In this document: one piece after another, positions 51,297-60,795 of the stretch
How positions within the stretch are numbered: the first letter of the stretch is position 1
Layout of the letters: every line of letters begins with the position of its first letter
Assembly (NCBI RefSeq): GCF_002355735.1
Contig: NZ_AP014879.1
Location: 620,001-684,000 of the forward strand
Reading direction: 5' to 3'
Length of the DNA: 64,000 bases
Source of the DNA: Sulfuricaulis limicola
Lineage (GTDB): Bacteria; Pseudomonadota; Gammaproteobacteria; Acidiferrobacterales; Sulfurifustaceae
Position numbers and translations under genes: made by a program
Notes under the pieces: generated by a model
The model's database searches: none
What the model was told of the DNA's origin: nothing
Seen by the model: only the letters and a program-made list of their open reading frames with translations

Positions 51297-52781
51297 TCAA
51301 TCCACCCGGCTGGTGACCAGCTGGTTTTCCGGGAAATTGTTATCGCGCAGATGTTTTTTCACCGACGCCAGGAAGGCCTCGGGTCCGGCGGCATAGATAT
51401 CGAAGCCGCCGAGATCGGGATGATCCGTCGCGATCTGCCGGAGCGCCGGGGCTGATTCGGCCACGTCCGCGACCAGCGGCGTATAGTGGAAATTGTCCAG
51501 CGCGTCGGTCCATGAACGGCACAGGTTGTTGAGGTAATGGCCGCCATCGTCGCTGGCCCAGTACAGGTGCAGGGTTTCCGCCACGTCGCGCGCCATGGCG
51601 TGTTCGATCAGGCTCTTGATCGGGGCGAAGCCGGTGCCGTGGGCGAGAAAAATCAGGGAACGCGGTGATTCCTCGTTCAGCGTGAATTCCCCCTTGGGTC
51701 CGGCGAGCGCGACGATATCCCCGTTTTTCAGTTTCTTGAACACGTAATCGGCGAAGCGGTTGCCGGGGAGACGCCGCACGTGAAACTGGAGATTGCGGTC
51801 ATCGCACGGACAGCTGGCCACGGGGTAATCCGCCTCGGCGCCGTTGGCGGTTTCGAGCGTCACCGCCTGGCCGGCGAGGAACTGCAGCCGCTTGGTGCGT
51901 GGTGTCTGCAAATGCAGCAGCGCCATGTCTTCGCCCAGCGACTCGATTTTCTTGACGCGCGTGGCGATCTGCTGTGCCGGGATGTCCTGCGCGCCGCCGA
52001 TCCGGGGCGCCTCGATTTCCAGGTCGGTCACCGCCGTGTGGGAGCAGAGCAGCACGTAACCCTGGGCCTTTTCGGCATCGCTGAAGACATAGTCGGAATG
52101 GCGCATCGGCAGTGTTTTTCCGGAAACCACCCGGGCCTTGCACAGGCCGCAATTGCCGTTGCTGCATCCGTAACGCAGGGAAACGCCGGCGCGCAGCGCG
52201 GCATCCAGGATGGTGTCCGAGCCTTCCACGAAGAATTCGCGCTGGCCCGGAACGAGGCGGACATGGGCGGTCATGAGCCGGAGAAAACTTTCCTTGACGA
52301 CGTAGGACTGAAGATAGTCGCTGGGCGACTGCTTCTCCAGTTCATGCCGTAGCCACAGCTTGAGCGGTCCCATGATGAGGCGGATATCCTTATCGCCCGA
52401 CCGTTCGTACTCGCTGAATTTGTCATACAGCCAGTCGGTGATGGTCTTGTAGCGCTCCACCTGCGCCCGGGTCCGGGCCAGCTCCTTCCCCAGCCCGGAG
52501 AGGCGTTCCGCCAGTACTTCGGGCTCGGGCAGCAGGCGCTCGCGCACGCGGTGGGCAAAGGCCTCGTCCTTGATGTGCGTGAAACGTTCCAGTTCGCTGC
52601 TGTTGTCCAGCTGCGTGTCCGGATACACGCGCAAGAGGTCCTCGGGCCTGACCATGCCCTCGAAAGTCGGCAGTTCGCCTTTTTTGATTTTGTTCTGGAG
52701 AGCGCCGCGTGTGATACCCACGAGACGGGCGGCGCGCGTCAGGCTGAGCAGCAGCGCGCCATTATTTGACTGGTCTGACAT
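51297..52781 (-). CDS. Fusion of DNA-binding domain, 2Fe-2S ferredoxin and flavoreductase
   Basis: Protein of 494 residues. Residues 12-52 (LTRAARLVGITRGALQNKIKKG, then a WING-like ELPTFEGMVRPEDLLRVYP) look like a MerR/excisionase-type helix-turn-helix. A coiled-coil linker (about 60-165) follows. A plant-type ferredoxin has Cys206, Cys211, Cys214 and Cys246. The FNR part has AHGTGFAPIKS at 380-390, but the flavin-binding RxYS is replaced by ADYP (317-320). It may be a redox-responsive DNA-binding protein, or the N-terminal domain may serve another purpose; this is inference. Confidence 0.8.
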   Translation of the reverse strand: MSDQSNNGALLLSLTRAARLVGITRGALQNKIKKGELPTFEGMVRPEDLLRVYPDTQLDNSSELERFTHIKDEAFAHRVRERLLPEPEVLAERLSGLGKELARTRAQVERYKTITDWLYDKFSEYERSGDKDIRLIMGPLKLWLRHELEKQSPSDYLQSYVVKESFLRLMTAHVRLVPGQREFFVEGSDTILDAALRAGVSLRYGCSNGNCGLCKARVVSGKTLPMRHSDYVFSDAEKAQGYVLLCSHTAVTDLEIEAPRIGGAQDIPAQQIATRVKKIESLGEDMALLHLQTPRTKRLQFLAGQAVTLETANGAEADYPVASCPCDDRNLQFHVRRLPGNRFADYVFKKLKNGDIVALAGPKGEFTLNEESPRSLIFLAHGTGFAPIKSLIEHAMARDVAETLHLYWASDDGGHYLNNLCRSWTDALDNFHYTPLVADVAESAPALRQIATDHPDLGGFDIYAAGPEAFLASVKKHLRDNNFPENQLVTSRVD

Positions 52782-52890
52782 GGTTCGATTCCACCAACGC
52801 GTCGGAGCCGTGTCGGTCGGAATAAGCTACCTGACTATCGCCAACGTGACAACACGCTGGCTCTGCTTGCTGTAATTGAATAACCGACTT

Positions 52891-52924
52891 GCGGGGACAA
52901 GCCATTGCCTGGCATTGCCCCCGC
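52891..52924. repeat. Imperfect hairpin between rbp and the fusion gene
   Basis: GCGGGG...GCCA pairs with TGGC...CCCCGC. It lies between two co-directional minus-strand genes, and could end the RNA-binding gene transcript, although no T-tract follows. Confidence 0.5.
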
Positions 52925-52987
52925 TTCGACGTCAGATAAGGAAAGATGAGTTGCGACTATCCGGCCAAAATGCGCCGAACGGGAGGG

Positions 52988-53368
52988 CTAGTAACCGCGT
53001 CGCCCGCCGCCACCGCCGCCACCACCACCGCGATTGCCCCAGCCGCCACCGCCGCCACCACCACCGCGATTCCCGAAACCGCCACGACCACCACCGCCAC
53101 CACCACCGCCACCGCCGGGGCGATCCGTCTTGGGCCGGGCTTCATTCACGTTGAGCGCACGTCCCTTCAGGTCTTTCTGGTTCATGCCGTTGATCGCTGC
53201 CTGCGCCTCGGCCTTGGCCGGCATTTCCACGAAGCCGAAGCCGCGCGGTTCGCCGCTGAACTTGTCCTTGAGAATGGTGACCTTGCTGATCTGCCCGAAG
53301 GCGCTGAAGGCCTCGCGCAGATCCTCTTCCGTGACGTCACGCGACAGGTTTCCTACGAAGATATTCAT
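52988..53368 (-). CDS. RRM RNA-binding protein with glycine-rich tail
   Basis: A 126-residue protein with one RRM (RNP2 IFVGNL at 3-8, RNP1 RGFGFVEM at 42-49) and a Gly/Arg-rich tail (about 84-126) of GGGGG runs with RGGFGNRGG. It resembles cyanobacterial and proteobacterial Rbp proteins, often cold-induced. The coding stretch for the tail is a low-complexity GGC/GGT repeat. A DEAD-box helicase gene lies upstream in the same direction, but 248 bases apart. Confidence 0.9.
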   Translation of the reverse strand: MNIFVGNLSRDVTEEDLREAFSAFGQISKVTILKDKFSGEPRGFGFVEMPAKAEAQAAINGMNQKDLKGRALNVNEARPKTDRPGGGGGGGGGGRGGFGNRGGGGGGGGWGNRGGGGGGGGGRRGY

Positions 53369-53548
53369 GTCTTACTCCTGGATTGAAAGGGTGAGGCGTC
53401 GAGGACCGTGCTTCGCTTTCGGAAACAGTGGCAGTGAAAGTGCGCGGCCGGATAGGCGAATGATCGGGCGTGAACCAGCTCCTTGGTTTCAGCGTAAGGA
53501 AGGGTGGGTTTCAGTGACCCAGCTTCTTCGGCATCCACGACAGATCAT

Positions 53549-53569
53549 ACGCCGGAGTTTCTCCGGCGT
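53549..53569. terminator. Hairpin after the DEAD-box helicase gene
   Basis: ACGCCGGAG and CTCCGGCGT form a perfect 9-bp stem around TTT. It sits 48 bases downstream of the helicase stop, in the spacer before the RRM gene. Without a clear T-tract it may end the helicase transcript only partly. Confidence 0.5.
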
Positions 53570-53616
53570 CCAAGCACCTGAAGCACGTCAGCCGATCTTT
53601 GGCCTGCCGGCGCCGG

Positions 53617-54936
53617 CTAGCCCCAGGTCTTGGCGCCGCGACCGGCACCACCTGAACCGTGACGCTGGCCTTGGCCGTGCCGCGGATGATTTGCGCCGTT
53701 TTTTCCCTTGAAATGGCGCGGCGCGCCGTCCGGGCGACGTGGCTGGTGGCTGGACGGACCACCGCGACGGTGACCCGAGGGGGCCTGTTGTCGCGGGCGG
53801 ATGGTCGGCTCCAGCCCGGGAACGACATGGGCCGGAATCGACTGGCGGGTGTAACGCTCGATGTCGCGCAGCTGCTGGAAATTGTCCGGCGCGGCGAACG
53901 AGATGGCGATGCCCTTGGCGCCCGCACGGCCGGTGCGGCCGATGCGGTGCACGTAATCCTCGGCGCTCTTCGGGAGATCGAAGTTGATGACATGCGTGAT
54001 GCCGGAAACATCGATACCGCGCGCGGCCACGTCGGTCGCCACCAGCAGGCGCACCGTGCCGGAACGCAGGTTGGTGATCGCACGGTTGCGCTGGTTCTGG
54101 TTCATGTCGCCGTGCAGCGCCGCCGCCGGGTGTCCCTTGGCGTGCAGGGTCTTGGCCAGACGGTCCGCGCCGCGCTTGGTGGCGGTGAACACGATGGCCT
54201 TGTCCATGTTGATGTCGTCCAGCAGGTGCGTGAGCAAACGATGCTTGTGCGCGCCGTCGTCGACGTGATGCAGGCGTTGCTCGATGTTCTCGTGGCGTTC
54301 CTGCTGCGTTGCGATCTGGATGCGTTTGGGATTTTTCAGCAGGCGGCTCGCCAGCTTGGCGATGTTGCCTTCGAGTGTCGCGGAAAACAGCAGCGTCTGG
54401 CGCGTGGCCGGCGTGGCGGCCGCGATCTCCTCCACCGCGTGGATGAAACCCATGTCGAGCATGCGGTCGGCTTCGTCCAGCACCAGCACTTCCAGGCGCG
54501 AGTAGTCGATGCGTCCGCGTTCCATGTGGTCCAGCAGCCGTCCGGGCGTCGCCACCAGGATATCCAGCGGCTGGGACAACAGCCGCATCTGCGGCGGGTA
54601 GGGCATGCCGCCGACGACGCTGCCAATGCGAAAGCGCATGTGCTTGCCGTACTTGATGGCCGCCGCCGTTACCTGATTGGCGAGCTCGCGCGTCGGTGTC
54701 AGCACCAGCACGCGCGGGCCGCGCGAATTTTTCGTTGACGGCGTGCCCAGCCGGTGCAGGGACGGCAGCACGAAGGCCGCGGTCTTGCCGGTGCCAGTCT
54801 GGGCCGAGGCCATGAGGTCATGGCCTTCGAGCGCCTGCGGGATCGCCTGCGCCTGGATCGGGGTGGGAACGGTATAGCCGCTCTCGCTGATGGCCTTGAG
54901 GATGGACGGATGTAACGTCAGTTTTTCAAAAGTCAC
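53617..54936 (-). CDS. rhlE: RhlE-type DEAD-box RNA helicase
   Basis: ATP-dependent RNA helicase of 439 residues from a GTG with AAGGAAATATC before it. It carries the Q motif ([15 protein letters not shown]), Walker [14 protein letters not shown] box [11 protein letters not shown], and C-terminal motifs ([18 protein letters not shown]). The basic C-terminal tail (about 380-439, rich in Gly, Arg and His) fits RhlE. Related to ribosome assembly and RNA decay. An upstream in-frame extension is not used. Confidence 0.93.
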   Translation of the reverse strand: MTFEKLTLHPSILKAISESGYTVPTPIQAQAIPQALEGHDLMASAQTGTGKTAAFVLPSLHRLGTPSTKNSRGPRVLVLTPTRELANQVTAAAIKYGKHMRFRIGSVVGGMPYPPQMRLLSQPLDILVATPGRLLDHMERGRIDYSRLEVLVLDEADRMLDMGFIHAVEEIAAATPATRQTLLFSATLEGNIAKLASRLLKNPKRIQIATQQERHENIEQRLHHVDDGAHKHRLLTHLLDDINMDKAIVFTATKRGADRLAKTLHAKGHPAAALHGDMNQNQRNRAITNLRSGTVRLLVATDVAARGIDVSGITHVINFDLPKSAEDYVHRIGRTGRAGAKGIAISFAAPDNFQQLRDIERYTRQSIPAHVVPGLEPTIRPRQQAPSGHRRGGPSSHQPRRPDGAPRHFKGKNGANHPRHGQGQRHGSGGAGRGAKTWG

Positions 54937-55213
54937 GATATTTCCTTGAATGAGATAAAAGGCGCGTGCAGATAAGCGCAACCGATTACCTGCATCAGGC
55001 AACGGTGGTGACAAACTGCTGGCGCGAACACATCGTCGCCAACCGTTTGATTACTGAAATTCCAGGGAAACTGAAACCAGAAGGTGGGTCAGAGAGCGAT
55101 GAACTTGGGCAGGATCAGACTTACTAAAACCGTCGGGATCACTCAGCCGGCGCGAACCATACAGGAATACCCGGAGAAAAGCCAGCCCGCATTCGCAGGC
55201 ATGGTGCGGCGCG

Positions 55214-55483
55214 TCATTCCTTGACCAGCGGAACCCTCAGCAAATGCAGACCGATCATCAACACCAGGCCGATCAGGCTCAGGCCATACACCGCTAGGTC
55301 GGAATCGAAGAACAGGGCGGCGATCATGACGGCTGCGCCCGGCAGGGTGGCCTTGAGCCAGTCCGGGAAGCTGACCTTGACGGACTTTTGACAGGCCTGG
55401 CAGGGGACGGGAGCGCCCGGGCCCAGAAAGGCTTTGCGCAGAGAGGTGATTGCGGGTTTTCCGCAATGAGGACACTGATACAT
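55214..55483 (-). CDS. Small membrane protein with N-terminal zinc ribbon
   Basis: An 89-residue protein. Cys4, Cys7, Cys28 and Cys31 form a zinc ribbon, and two transmembrane helices (about 45-60 and 64-82) follow. Similar short proteins are widespread and uncharacterised. The ATG at 55483 fits a CPHC start. It is monocistronic, divergent from the endonuclease V gene. Confidence 0.75.
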   Translation of the reverse strand: MYQCPHCGKPAITSLRKAFLGPGAPVPCQACQKSVKVSFPDWLKATLPGAAVMIAALFFDSDLAVYGLSLIGLVLMIGLHLLRVPLVKE

Positions 55484-55633
55484 CTTGCTATACCCCGTGT
55501 CGCAGCGTTGACGCTTTAGTAATTGATTGAGCCCTCTGATTAGCTCATCCCGGGCGAGTGAGCTTGATCAGCAGGCCGGAATACAATATCCACCGGAAAC
55601 ACAAAAGGCAAACTCGCCCGGCGGGAAGCGGCA

Positions 55634-56296
55634 TTGAAAGCCCATCACACACGGACATGGCCAAACAGCATTGCCGAGGCACGGGCGATCCAGGAATCGC
55701 TGCGTGGCAAGGTGGTGGCGCGCGATCGGCTCGGCAAAATCGGCACGGTCGCGGGGATTGACGTGGGTTTCGAAAACCACGGTACCGTCACGCGCGCGGC
55801 CGTGGTGGTGCTCGACTTCCCCGGCCTGGCGCCGGTGGAGCAGGCCGTCGCCCGCCGGGCGACGCGCTTTCCCTATGTGCCCGGTTACCTGTCGTTTCGC
55901 GAGGCACCGGCGGTGTTGGCGGCAATGAAGAAGCTGCGCACCCGGCCGGACCTGCTGCTGTGCGACGGGCAGGGGCTGGCCCACCCGCGGCGCTTCGGGC
56001 TGGCCTGTCATCTCGGTCTGTTGCTGGATATTCCCAGTATCGGCGTGGCCAAGTCGCGACTGATCGGAACGCATGGTGATGTGCCGGATGAAAAGGGTGG
56101 CTGGGCGGCGCTCGAAGACAAAGGTGAAATCATTGGCGCGGTGCTGCGCACGCGCGCGGGCGTGAAGCCGGTTTATGTTTCCACCGGGCACCGGATCAGC
56201 CTTGCCACTGCCATCGACTATGTCCTGCGTTGCACGACGCGCTACCGCCTGCCGGAAACCACGCGGCACGCGCATCGGCTGGCTTCCGCCGTCTGA
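55634..56296 (+). CDS. nfi: Endonuclease V (deoxyinosine-specific)
   Basis: DNA-repair endonuclease cutting near deoxyinosine. It has 220 residues from a TTG; no ATG or GTG is available before the conserved part. Catalytic acids are Asp43 (VAGIDVGF), Glu90 ([10 protein letters not shown]) and Asp111 ([11 protein letters not shown]), matching the Escherichia coli residues. The GGGAAG sequence gives a reasonable ribosome site for the TTG. Confidence 0.92.
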   Translation: MKAHHTRTWPNSIAEARAIQESLRGKVVARDRLGKIGTVAGIDVGFENHGTVTRAAVVVLDFPGLAPVEQAVARRATRFPYVPGYLSFREAPAVLAAMKKLRTRPDLLLCDGQGLAHPRRFGLACHLGLLLDIPSIGVAKSRLIGTHGDVPDEKGGWAALEDKGEIIGAVLRTRAGVKPVYVSTGHRISLATAIDYVLRCTTRYRLPETTRHAHRLASAV

Positions 56297-56367
56297 CGGG
56301 CGGGCGTTGTTTCTTTTTTTGACCCGCGTCAACGATTTGCCGGAGTATTGCGTTACATGATGTCGGC

Positions 56368-57216
56368 ATGAAGCCTGAATCGCCTGTAGACGGAGTATTC
56401 ATTTCCCGGACCCTGACCATGAAAAAAATATATTGGCATCGGAACCATCGGATTGGCGTTCTGGCCTTAACGGTATTCTGCGGCGTAATGTCGCCGCTGC
56501 CGGCGGCAACCGCTGCCGAAACCAGCGTCACCTTGGGCGCGGAATACACGTCTGGTGATTACGGTACTTCCAGCGACACCAGCATGTGGTACTTCCCGGC
56601 CACGCTCCGGTATGAGACCGACCGTTACATGCTGGCACTGACCGTTCCTTATGTCGTCGTCGAGGGTACCGGCAATGTCGTGGCGGGTGGCGGCATGGGT
56701 GGAATGCGTACCGCGACGACAAACCTGACGAGCCGGACCGAATCCGGGCTGGGTGATATTGAACTGTCGGGCTCGCATGTGATCGCGCAGGATGCCGGCT
56801 GGCGCCTGGGTGTGGGCGGGTTGATCAAGTTCGGTACCGCCGATGAACAGGACAACCTGAGTACGGGTGAAGACGATGTGGCCGTTCAGCTCGAAGCCGA
56901 AAACACCTCAGGCAACAACACGCTTTTCGGCACCGCCGGTTACAAGATTCTCGGTGATCCGCCGGGAATCGATTACGACAATGTCTTTTACGGATCGGTG
57001 GGCCTGTCCTACCGGCTCGATACCAGCCGCAGCATGGGCGCGGAATGGTATGCGCAGGAGGCACCGCTGGCCGGTGTGGAAGGAAAGTCGGAATTGACGC
57101 TGTTTCTGAGCGGCAAACAAGGACCGAAAACCCGGCTCACGGGATATCTCATCGCGGGCTTTGCCGACGGCAGCCCTGACTGGGGCGCGGGCATCACGCT
57201 CAAGCTGAGCCAGTAG
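56368..57216 (+). CDS. Outer-membrane beta-barrel-like protein
   Basis: Secreted protein of 282 residues, or 265 if the ATG at 56419 is used. The later start gives a cleaner signal peptide (MKKIYWHRNHRIGVLALT..., cleavage near AAA). The mature part alternates strands and loops with periodic aromatics (WYFPATLRYETDRYMLAL...VPYVVV) and ends TLKLSQ. It resembles transporter-like porins of the MetA-pathway/phenol-degradation (OmpL-like) type. The name is a guess, and the ligand is unknown. Confidence 0.75.
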   Translation: MKPESPVDGVFISRTLTMKKIYWHRNHRIGVLALTVFCGVMSPLPAATAAETSVTLGAEYTSGDYGTSSDTSMWYFPATLRYETDRYMLALTVPYVVVEGTGNVVAGGGMGGMRTATTNLTSRTESGLGDIELSGSHVIAQDAGWRLGVGGLIKFGTADEQDNLSTGEDDVAVQLEAENTSGNNTLFGTAGYKILGDPPGIDYDNVFYGSVGLSYRLDTSRSMGAEWYAQEAPLAGVEGKSELTLFLSGKQGPKTRLTGYLIAGFADGSPDWGAGITLKLSQ

Positions 57217-57225
57217 CGATACGGA

Positions 57226-57675
57226 TTATCTTCTTCTCTCCTGTTCCCGCTTCTGCTCGAACGCGATCAGCCGGGCGAGATCGGCGATCTGTTCCGCGAA
57301 CAGGTCGATCAGGTCGTCCACCGTCAGGATGCCGGCCAGCACGCCGTCGTCGTCGATGACGGGCAGGCGCCGGATGCCCCGGGCGCGCATCATCTTGAGC
57401 GTTTCCAGCAGATCGTCGCCTTCGCGCGCCGTCACCAGCTGGTCGCTCATGATGTCGCCGACGGTAATTTCCCTCATGTCCACGCCCGCGGCGATGACTT
57501 CGATCACGAGGTCGCGATCCGTGATGATGCCGACGGGAACGCGTTTACCGGATTTTTCCTGTACCACCACCAGACCGCCGACGTGATGTTCGCGCATCAG
57601 CCGCGCGGCTTCCGCAACCGAGGTGTCGGGTTCGACAAAGACAACCTCGCGGTTACAGATTTTTCCGACGAGCAT
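57226..57675 (-). CDS. Two-CBS-domain protein
   Basis: A 149-residue protein made of two CBS domains (about 8-62 and 74-130), with the paired motif VGIITDRDLV and LPVIDDDGVLAGILTVDDLIDLF. CBS pairs bind adenine nucleotides and usually regulate a partner. No partner is adjacent, so it is a stand-alone regulator. It converges with the outer-membrane gene with only nine bases between them. Confidence 0.9.
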   Translation of the reverse strand: MLVGKICNREVVFVEPDTSVAEAARLMREHHVGGLVVVQEKSGKRVPVGIITDRDLVIEVIAAGVDMREITVGDIMSDQLVTAREGDDLLETLKMMRARGIRRLPVIDDDGVLAGILTVDDLIDLFAEQIADLARLIAFEQKREQERRR

Positions 57676-57977
57676 GGTTGCCTCCTTGATTTAAAATTAT
57701 TCTAGAACCACAGCGCCATGTCTTCTTGATCTGTGTCAATGTATCGGTGTTTTGTTTCTGCCAGAGTGCGCGCGTTATTGCCTCAGTAGGGCAATCCGCC
57801 GCCCGGCGTCTCCGCACGGTCATCACTTCTCCCTGGTGGCCTGATTTTGGGCGGCGGAATTTTTTTTGCCTGTGTTTTTCCCTCTATTTCGCGGGCTTTC
57901 CTGCCTCCACGATCCGGTTTTGCGGAATGCCTCGCAGGCAGTAAAGTTAGACTCATTCCTGGCGCCAAGGGGAGGCC
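57676..57977. other. 302-base spacer, divergent promoters for CBS gene and marC
   Basis: No gene seen; a 72-residue plus-strand frame lacks support. The AT-rich segment TTTAAAATTATTCTAGAACC near 57689 looks like the CBS promoter. A G-rich ribosome site (GGGGAGG) precedes marC. No repeats of the tandem-unit type are present. Confidence 0.65.
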
Positions 57978-58637
57978 ATGTTCAATCTGTTCGTGGATTC
58001 GCTGATTATCCTGCTCGTGGTGGTTGATCCGGTGGCCGTCGCTCCGCTGTTTGCGGCGCTGACGCATGGTGAGTCCGCCGCCACCAAACGCCGCATCGCC
58101 ATCCGCGGCACGTCCATCGCAGCGGGAATCCTGGTGGTATTCGCGCTGGCCGGCGGCACGCTGCTGGACGCGCTCGGCATCGGGATGCCGGCGTTCCAGA
58201 TCGCGGGCGGGGCGCTGCTGTTTTTGCTCGCGGTTGACATGGTGTTCGCCCGCCATTCGGGGCTGCGTTCCACCACCGAACGCGAACAGCGCGAGGCGGA
58301 AACGAAAAAGGACATTTCGGTTTTCCCCCTGGCGATCCCGCTCATCGCCGGTCCGGGCGCGCTGACGTCGGTGCTGCTCATGGTCGGCGAGCAGGGTGAC
58401 GATCCCTTCGTCATCGGAACGGTGCTGGCGGTGATTCTGCTGGTGCTGCTGGTCACGCTGGTCTCGCTGCTGGCCTCGGCGCGCATCATGGCCTTCATGG
58501 GCGAGACCGGTGCCAACGTCGTCAGCCGCGTGCTCGGCGTGGTGCTGGCGGCACTGGCGGTTCAGTTCGTGCTGAACGGCTGGCAGGAGGGCTTCATGCT
58601 GATCGAGGAAAACGCGTCGCAGATGCTGACGGTCTGA
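57978..58637 (+). CDS. MarC-family membrane protein
   Basis: Inner-membrane protein of 219 residues with six hydrophobic helices. It begins FVDSLIILLVVVDPVAVAPLF and contains FPLAIPLIAGPGALTSVLL, both diagnostic of MarC. Family members have no established function (not antibiotic transport, despite the name). The gene is monocistronic and convergent with the HD-GYP gene 11 bases away. Confidence 0.92.
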   Translation: MFNLFVDSLIILLVVVDPVAVAPLFAALTHGESAATKRRIAIRGTSIAAGILVVFALAGGTLLDALGIGMPAFQIAGGALLFLLAVDMVFARHSGLRSTTEREQREAETKKDISVFPLAIPLIAGPGALTSVLLMVGEQGDDPFVIGTVLAVILLVLLVTLVSLLASARIMAFMGETGANVVSRVLGVVLAALAVQFVLNGWQEGFMLIEENASQMLTV

Positions 58638-58648
58638 AGGCGGCGCGA

Positions 58649-59923
58649 TCAGGTGGCGGCGTTGGCAACGGGGAGATAATTGACCGGATTGATGCCGTAC
58701 AGGCCCGGTTCGATTACGCGGTCAATCTCGCACGGCCTGCCATCGCGTGTCTTGTAGTCCATGAGGTCCACGGTCGTTGATCCCGGGACCGGGTGGTAAT
58801 CGGGTTGCAGCACCAGTGCCACCCGCGGTTTCAGGCGGCGCACGCGGTTCATGGTCACGACCACGCCGATCTCGCCGGTGTTGAGTTCCACCACGCTACC
58901 GATGGGATAAATTCCCATGCACTGGATGAACTGCTCCACCATGCCGGGGTGGAAGTCGCGGTGGCGCCACTCGTACATCTTTTTCAGCGCGGCATGCGCC
59001 GACATGCCGGTGTGATAGGCGCGGTCGCTGGAGATGGCGTCGTAGCAGTCCACGATGCCGCCGATCATGCCGAACATGCCGATCTCGTCGCCTTTCAGGC
59101 CGCCGCTGTAGCCGCTGCCGCTGTAGCGCTCGTGATGGCAGCGCGCCACCTCGATGGCCGGGCGCGGGATGCCGGAGGATTTCTCGAGGATTTCCACGCC
59201 GCGCGGCACGTGGCTTTGCATCAGCGTGTACTCATATTCATTGAGCGCGCCAGGCTTGTTCAGGATTTCGTTCGGTACCTTCATTTTTCCGATGTCGTGC
59301 AGCAGCGCACCGATGCCAAGCAGGTTCAGTTCATGCCGGTCGAGCCCGAGGTGGCGCCCGAAGGACAGGGCCAGGATGCAGACGCGCATGCTGTGCTGCG
59401 CGGTATATTCGTCCTTCTTTTTCAGCTGCGCGAAGCTGGTGAGCGCGTCCGGATTGCGGATGACGCTTTCCACCATCTCGCCGACCATCTTTTTGGCGGT
59501 CAGACTGTTGATGTTCTTGCCGAGGCGGACGTCTTCCAGCAGGGTGTAGACCAGCGCCCGGGCTTCGCGATACAGCTCGCTGGCGACCTCGATTTCCTCT
59601 TCCAGGCTGGTTTGATCGTGATAGACCGGCTTGAGCAGCGGGTGGCTGGAGACCTTGATCAGCAGGTCGCGCTCGACATGCTTGTGCTGCAGCAGTTCCT
59701 CGGTGACGGCCCGTTCCGCCGGGGTGCGCGGGGCCGGTTTCTGGTAGGCCTCGGGGATGTCGATGTAGACGTGCCGGCAGAAGCGCTGCAGCTCGCGGAT
59801 TTCGTCCTCGCTGCTTATTTCGAATCCCTGGAAAAGGAAAGAGGTTTCACGCCAGGGACGGTCCAGTTCCCGGACATACATCCCGATCCTGAGCTGCTGT
59901 ACGTCGAGTTTCGTTTTAGTCAT
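58649..59923 (-). CDS. HD-GYP domain protein with altered GYP motif
   Basis: Putative c-di-GMP phosphodiesterase of 424 residues. The N-terminal DUF3391-like domain (about 1-115) precedes an HD-GYP core. The HD pair is intact (LLHDIGK, 209-210, with His177 upstream), and HHE lies at 263-265. The canonical HHExxDGxGYP is [11 protein letters not shown], so Asp and Pro are both Ser. It may be inactive or altered in specificity. The ATG at 59923 is used; an upstream 37-residue extension is not protein-like. Confidence 0.88.
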   Translation of the reverse strand: MTKTKLDVQQLRIGMYVRELDRPWRETSFLFQGFEISSEDEIRELQRFCRHVYIDIPEAYQKPAPRTPAERAVTEELLQHKHVERDLLIKVSSHPLLKPVYHDQTSLEEEIEVASELYREARALVYTLLEDVRLGKNINSLTAKKMVGEMVESVIRNPDALTSFAQLKKKDEYTAQHSMRVCILALSFGRHLGLDRHELNLLGIGALLHDIGKMKVPNEILNKPGALNEYEYTLMQSHVPRGVEILEKSSGIPRPAIEVARCHHERYSGSGYSGGLKGDEIGMFGMIGGIVDCYDAISSDRAYHTGMSAHAALKKMYEWRHRDFHPGMVEQFIQCMGIYPIGSVVELNTGEIGVVVTMNRVRRLKPRVALVLQPDYHPVPGSTTVDLMDYKTRDGRPCEIDRVIEPGLYGINPVNYLPVANAAT

Positions 59924-60126
59924 TTTGGCAACCCGCCGGCTCCCTGCGTTTTCGTCGTTCGGTGCGAAACCGCTGCCACAGCTATATAGACAGTAATTGT
60001 AGGACAGAATATTCCGTTCCCCCAAGGAAGACACCCGTCCATTCCGGGTTTTCGCCGGCAGCGGACAGAAACGGGAGAAACTGCCACAATGGGCCTGTCC
60101 CTACACTCCATGGAGGAATTCGAGTT

Positions 60127-60336
60127 ATGAGCGAGCATACCTATAAAGTGGTGGAACTGGTGGGTTCGTCCACCCAGGGCACGGACAAGGCCATCCAGAA
60201 CGCCATCGCCCGCGCCGCCAAGACCCTGCGGAATCTGGACTGGTTCGAGGTGGTCGAGACCCGGGGCCACCTGGCCGACGGCAAGATTGCGCACTGGCAG
60301 GTCAAGATCAAGGTCGGGTTCCGCATGGAGGCGTAG
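60127..60336 (+). CDS. Dodecin-like flavin-binding protein
   Basis: A 69-residue dodecin subunit; twelve assemble into a hollow sphere storing flavin. It has [22 protein letters not shown] and the core [12 protein letters not shown] with the aromatic Trp that stacks on flavin, then [13 protein letters not shown]. The ATG at 60127 has GGAGG upstream. It is followed by the DUF2007 gene. Confidence 0.93.
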   Translation: MSEHTYKVVELVGSSTQGTDKAIQNAIARAAKTLRNLDWFEVVETRGHLADGKIAHWQVKIKVGFRMEA

Positions 60337-60390
60337 CGCCCGGCCCCCCCGTGAGCGGCGCCACCGGATATGGCGGTTAAGCGGAGCGAT

Positions 60391-60708
60391 ATGTTGCGTT
60401 TATGTACCGCGGCCAACCTGCCGGAGGCCTATCTGCTCCTGCACCGGCTGGCGCATGCCGGCATCGAGGCGCGCGTGCTCAACGAGCACGCGCAAGGCGG
60501 TCTTGGGGAAATCCCCTTCACTCACGCTTATCCGGAGATCTGGATCATGGAACCGGAGCAGGAGGCGCGGGCGCGCGAAATTTTCGCCGAGTTCGAGCGC
60601 CCGCCCGCATCCTCGGCCCCGATGCGGTGCGCGGGCTGCGGCGAAACCAATCCGCCGGGGTTTGAAATCTGCTGGCAGTGCGGCAAACCTCTGGGTCGTG
60701 ATTCGTGA
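60391..60708 (+). CDS. DUF2007 protein with C-terminal zinc ribbon
   Basis: A 105-residue protein from an ATG at 60391 (an ATG at 60370 is an alternative). The DUF2007 part (about 1-62) contains ANLPEAYLLLHRLAHAGIEARVLNE, and the tail has a zinc ribbon (CAGC, CWQC). Related proteins bind signalling or membrane partners, but the role is unknown. The stop lies at the start of the inverted repeat element H, and the next gene is convergent. Confidence 0.85.
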   Translation: MLRLCTAANLPEAYLLLHRLAHAGIEARVLNEHAQGGLGEIPFTHAYPEIWIMEPEQEARAREIFAEFERPPASSAPMRCAGCGETNPPGFEICWQCGKPLGRDS

Positions 60709-60795
60709 GATGTAAATCGTGATCCGTGAATCGTAAACCAAACACGATTTACGACTTACGATTCACGGTTTACGGATCACGGCTCACAGCTCACA
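60697..60795. repeat. Long inverted repeat with 7-nt tandem units (element H)
   Basis: The left side has units CGTGATT, CGTGAGA, TGTAAAT, CGTGATC, CGTGAAT and CGTAAAC. The right side repeats CGATTTA, CGACTTA, CGATTCA, CGGTTTA, CGGATCA. It overlaps the last bases of the DUF2007 gene and reaches into the end of the next gene. The heptamer matches element C. It is the longest of the group. Confidence 0.85.

Noticed and set aside
52988-53711. Proline-rich plus-strand frame opposite the RRM gene
   Set aside because: It is the complement of the low-complexity glycine-rich tail.
57726-57944. 72-residue frame upstream of marC
   Set aside because: Unusual Cys/Phe-rich content, no ribosome site, and it lies in a promoter region.
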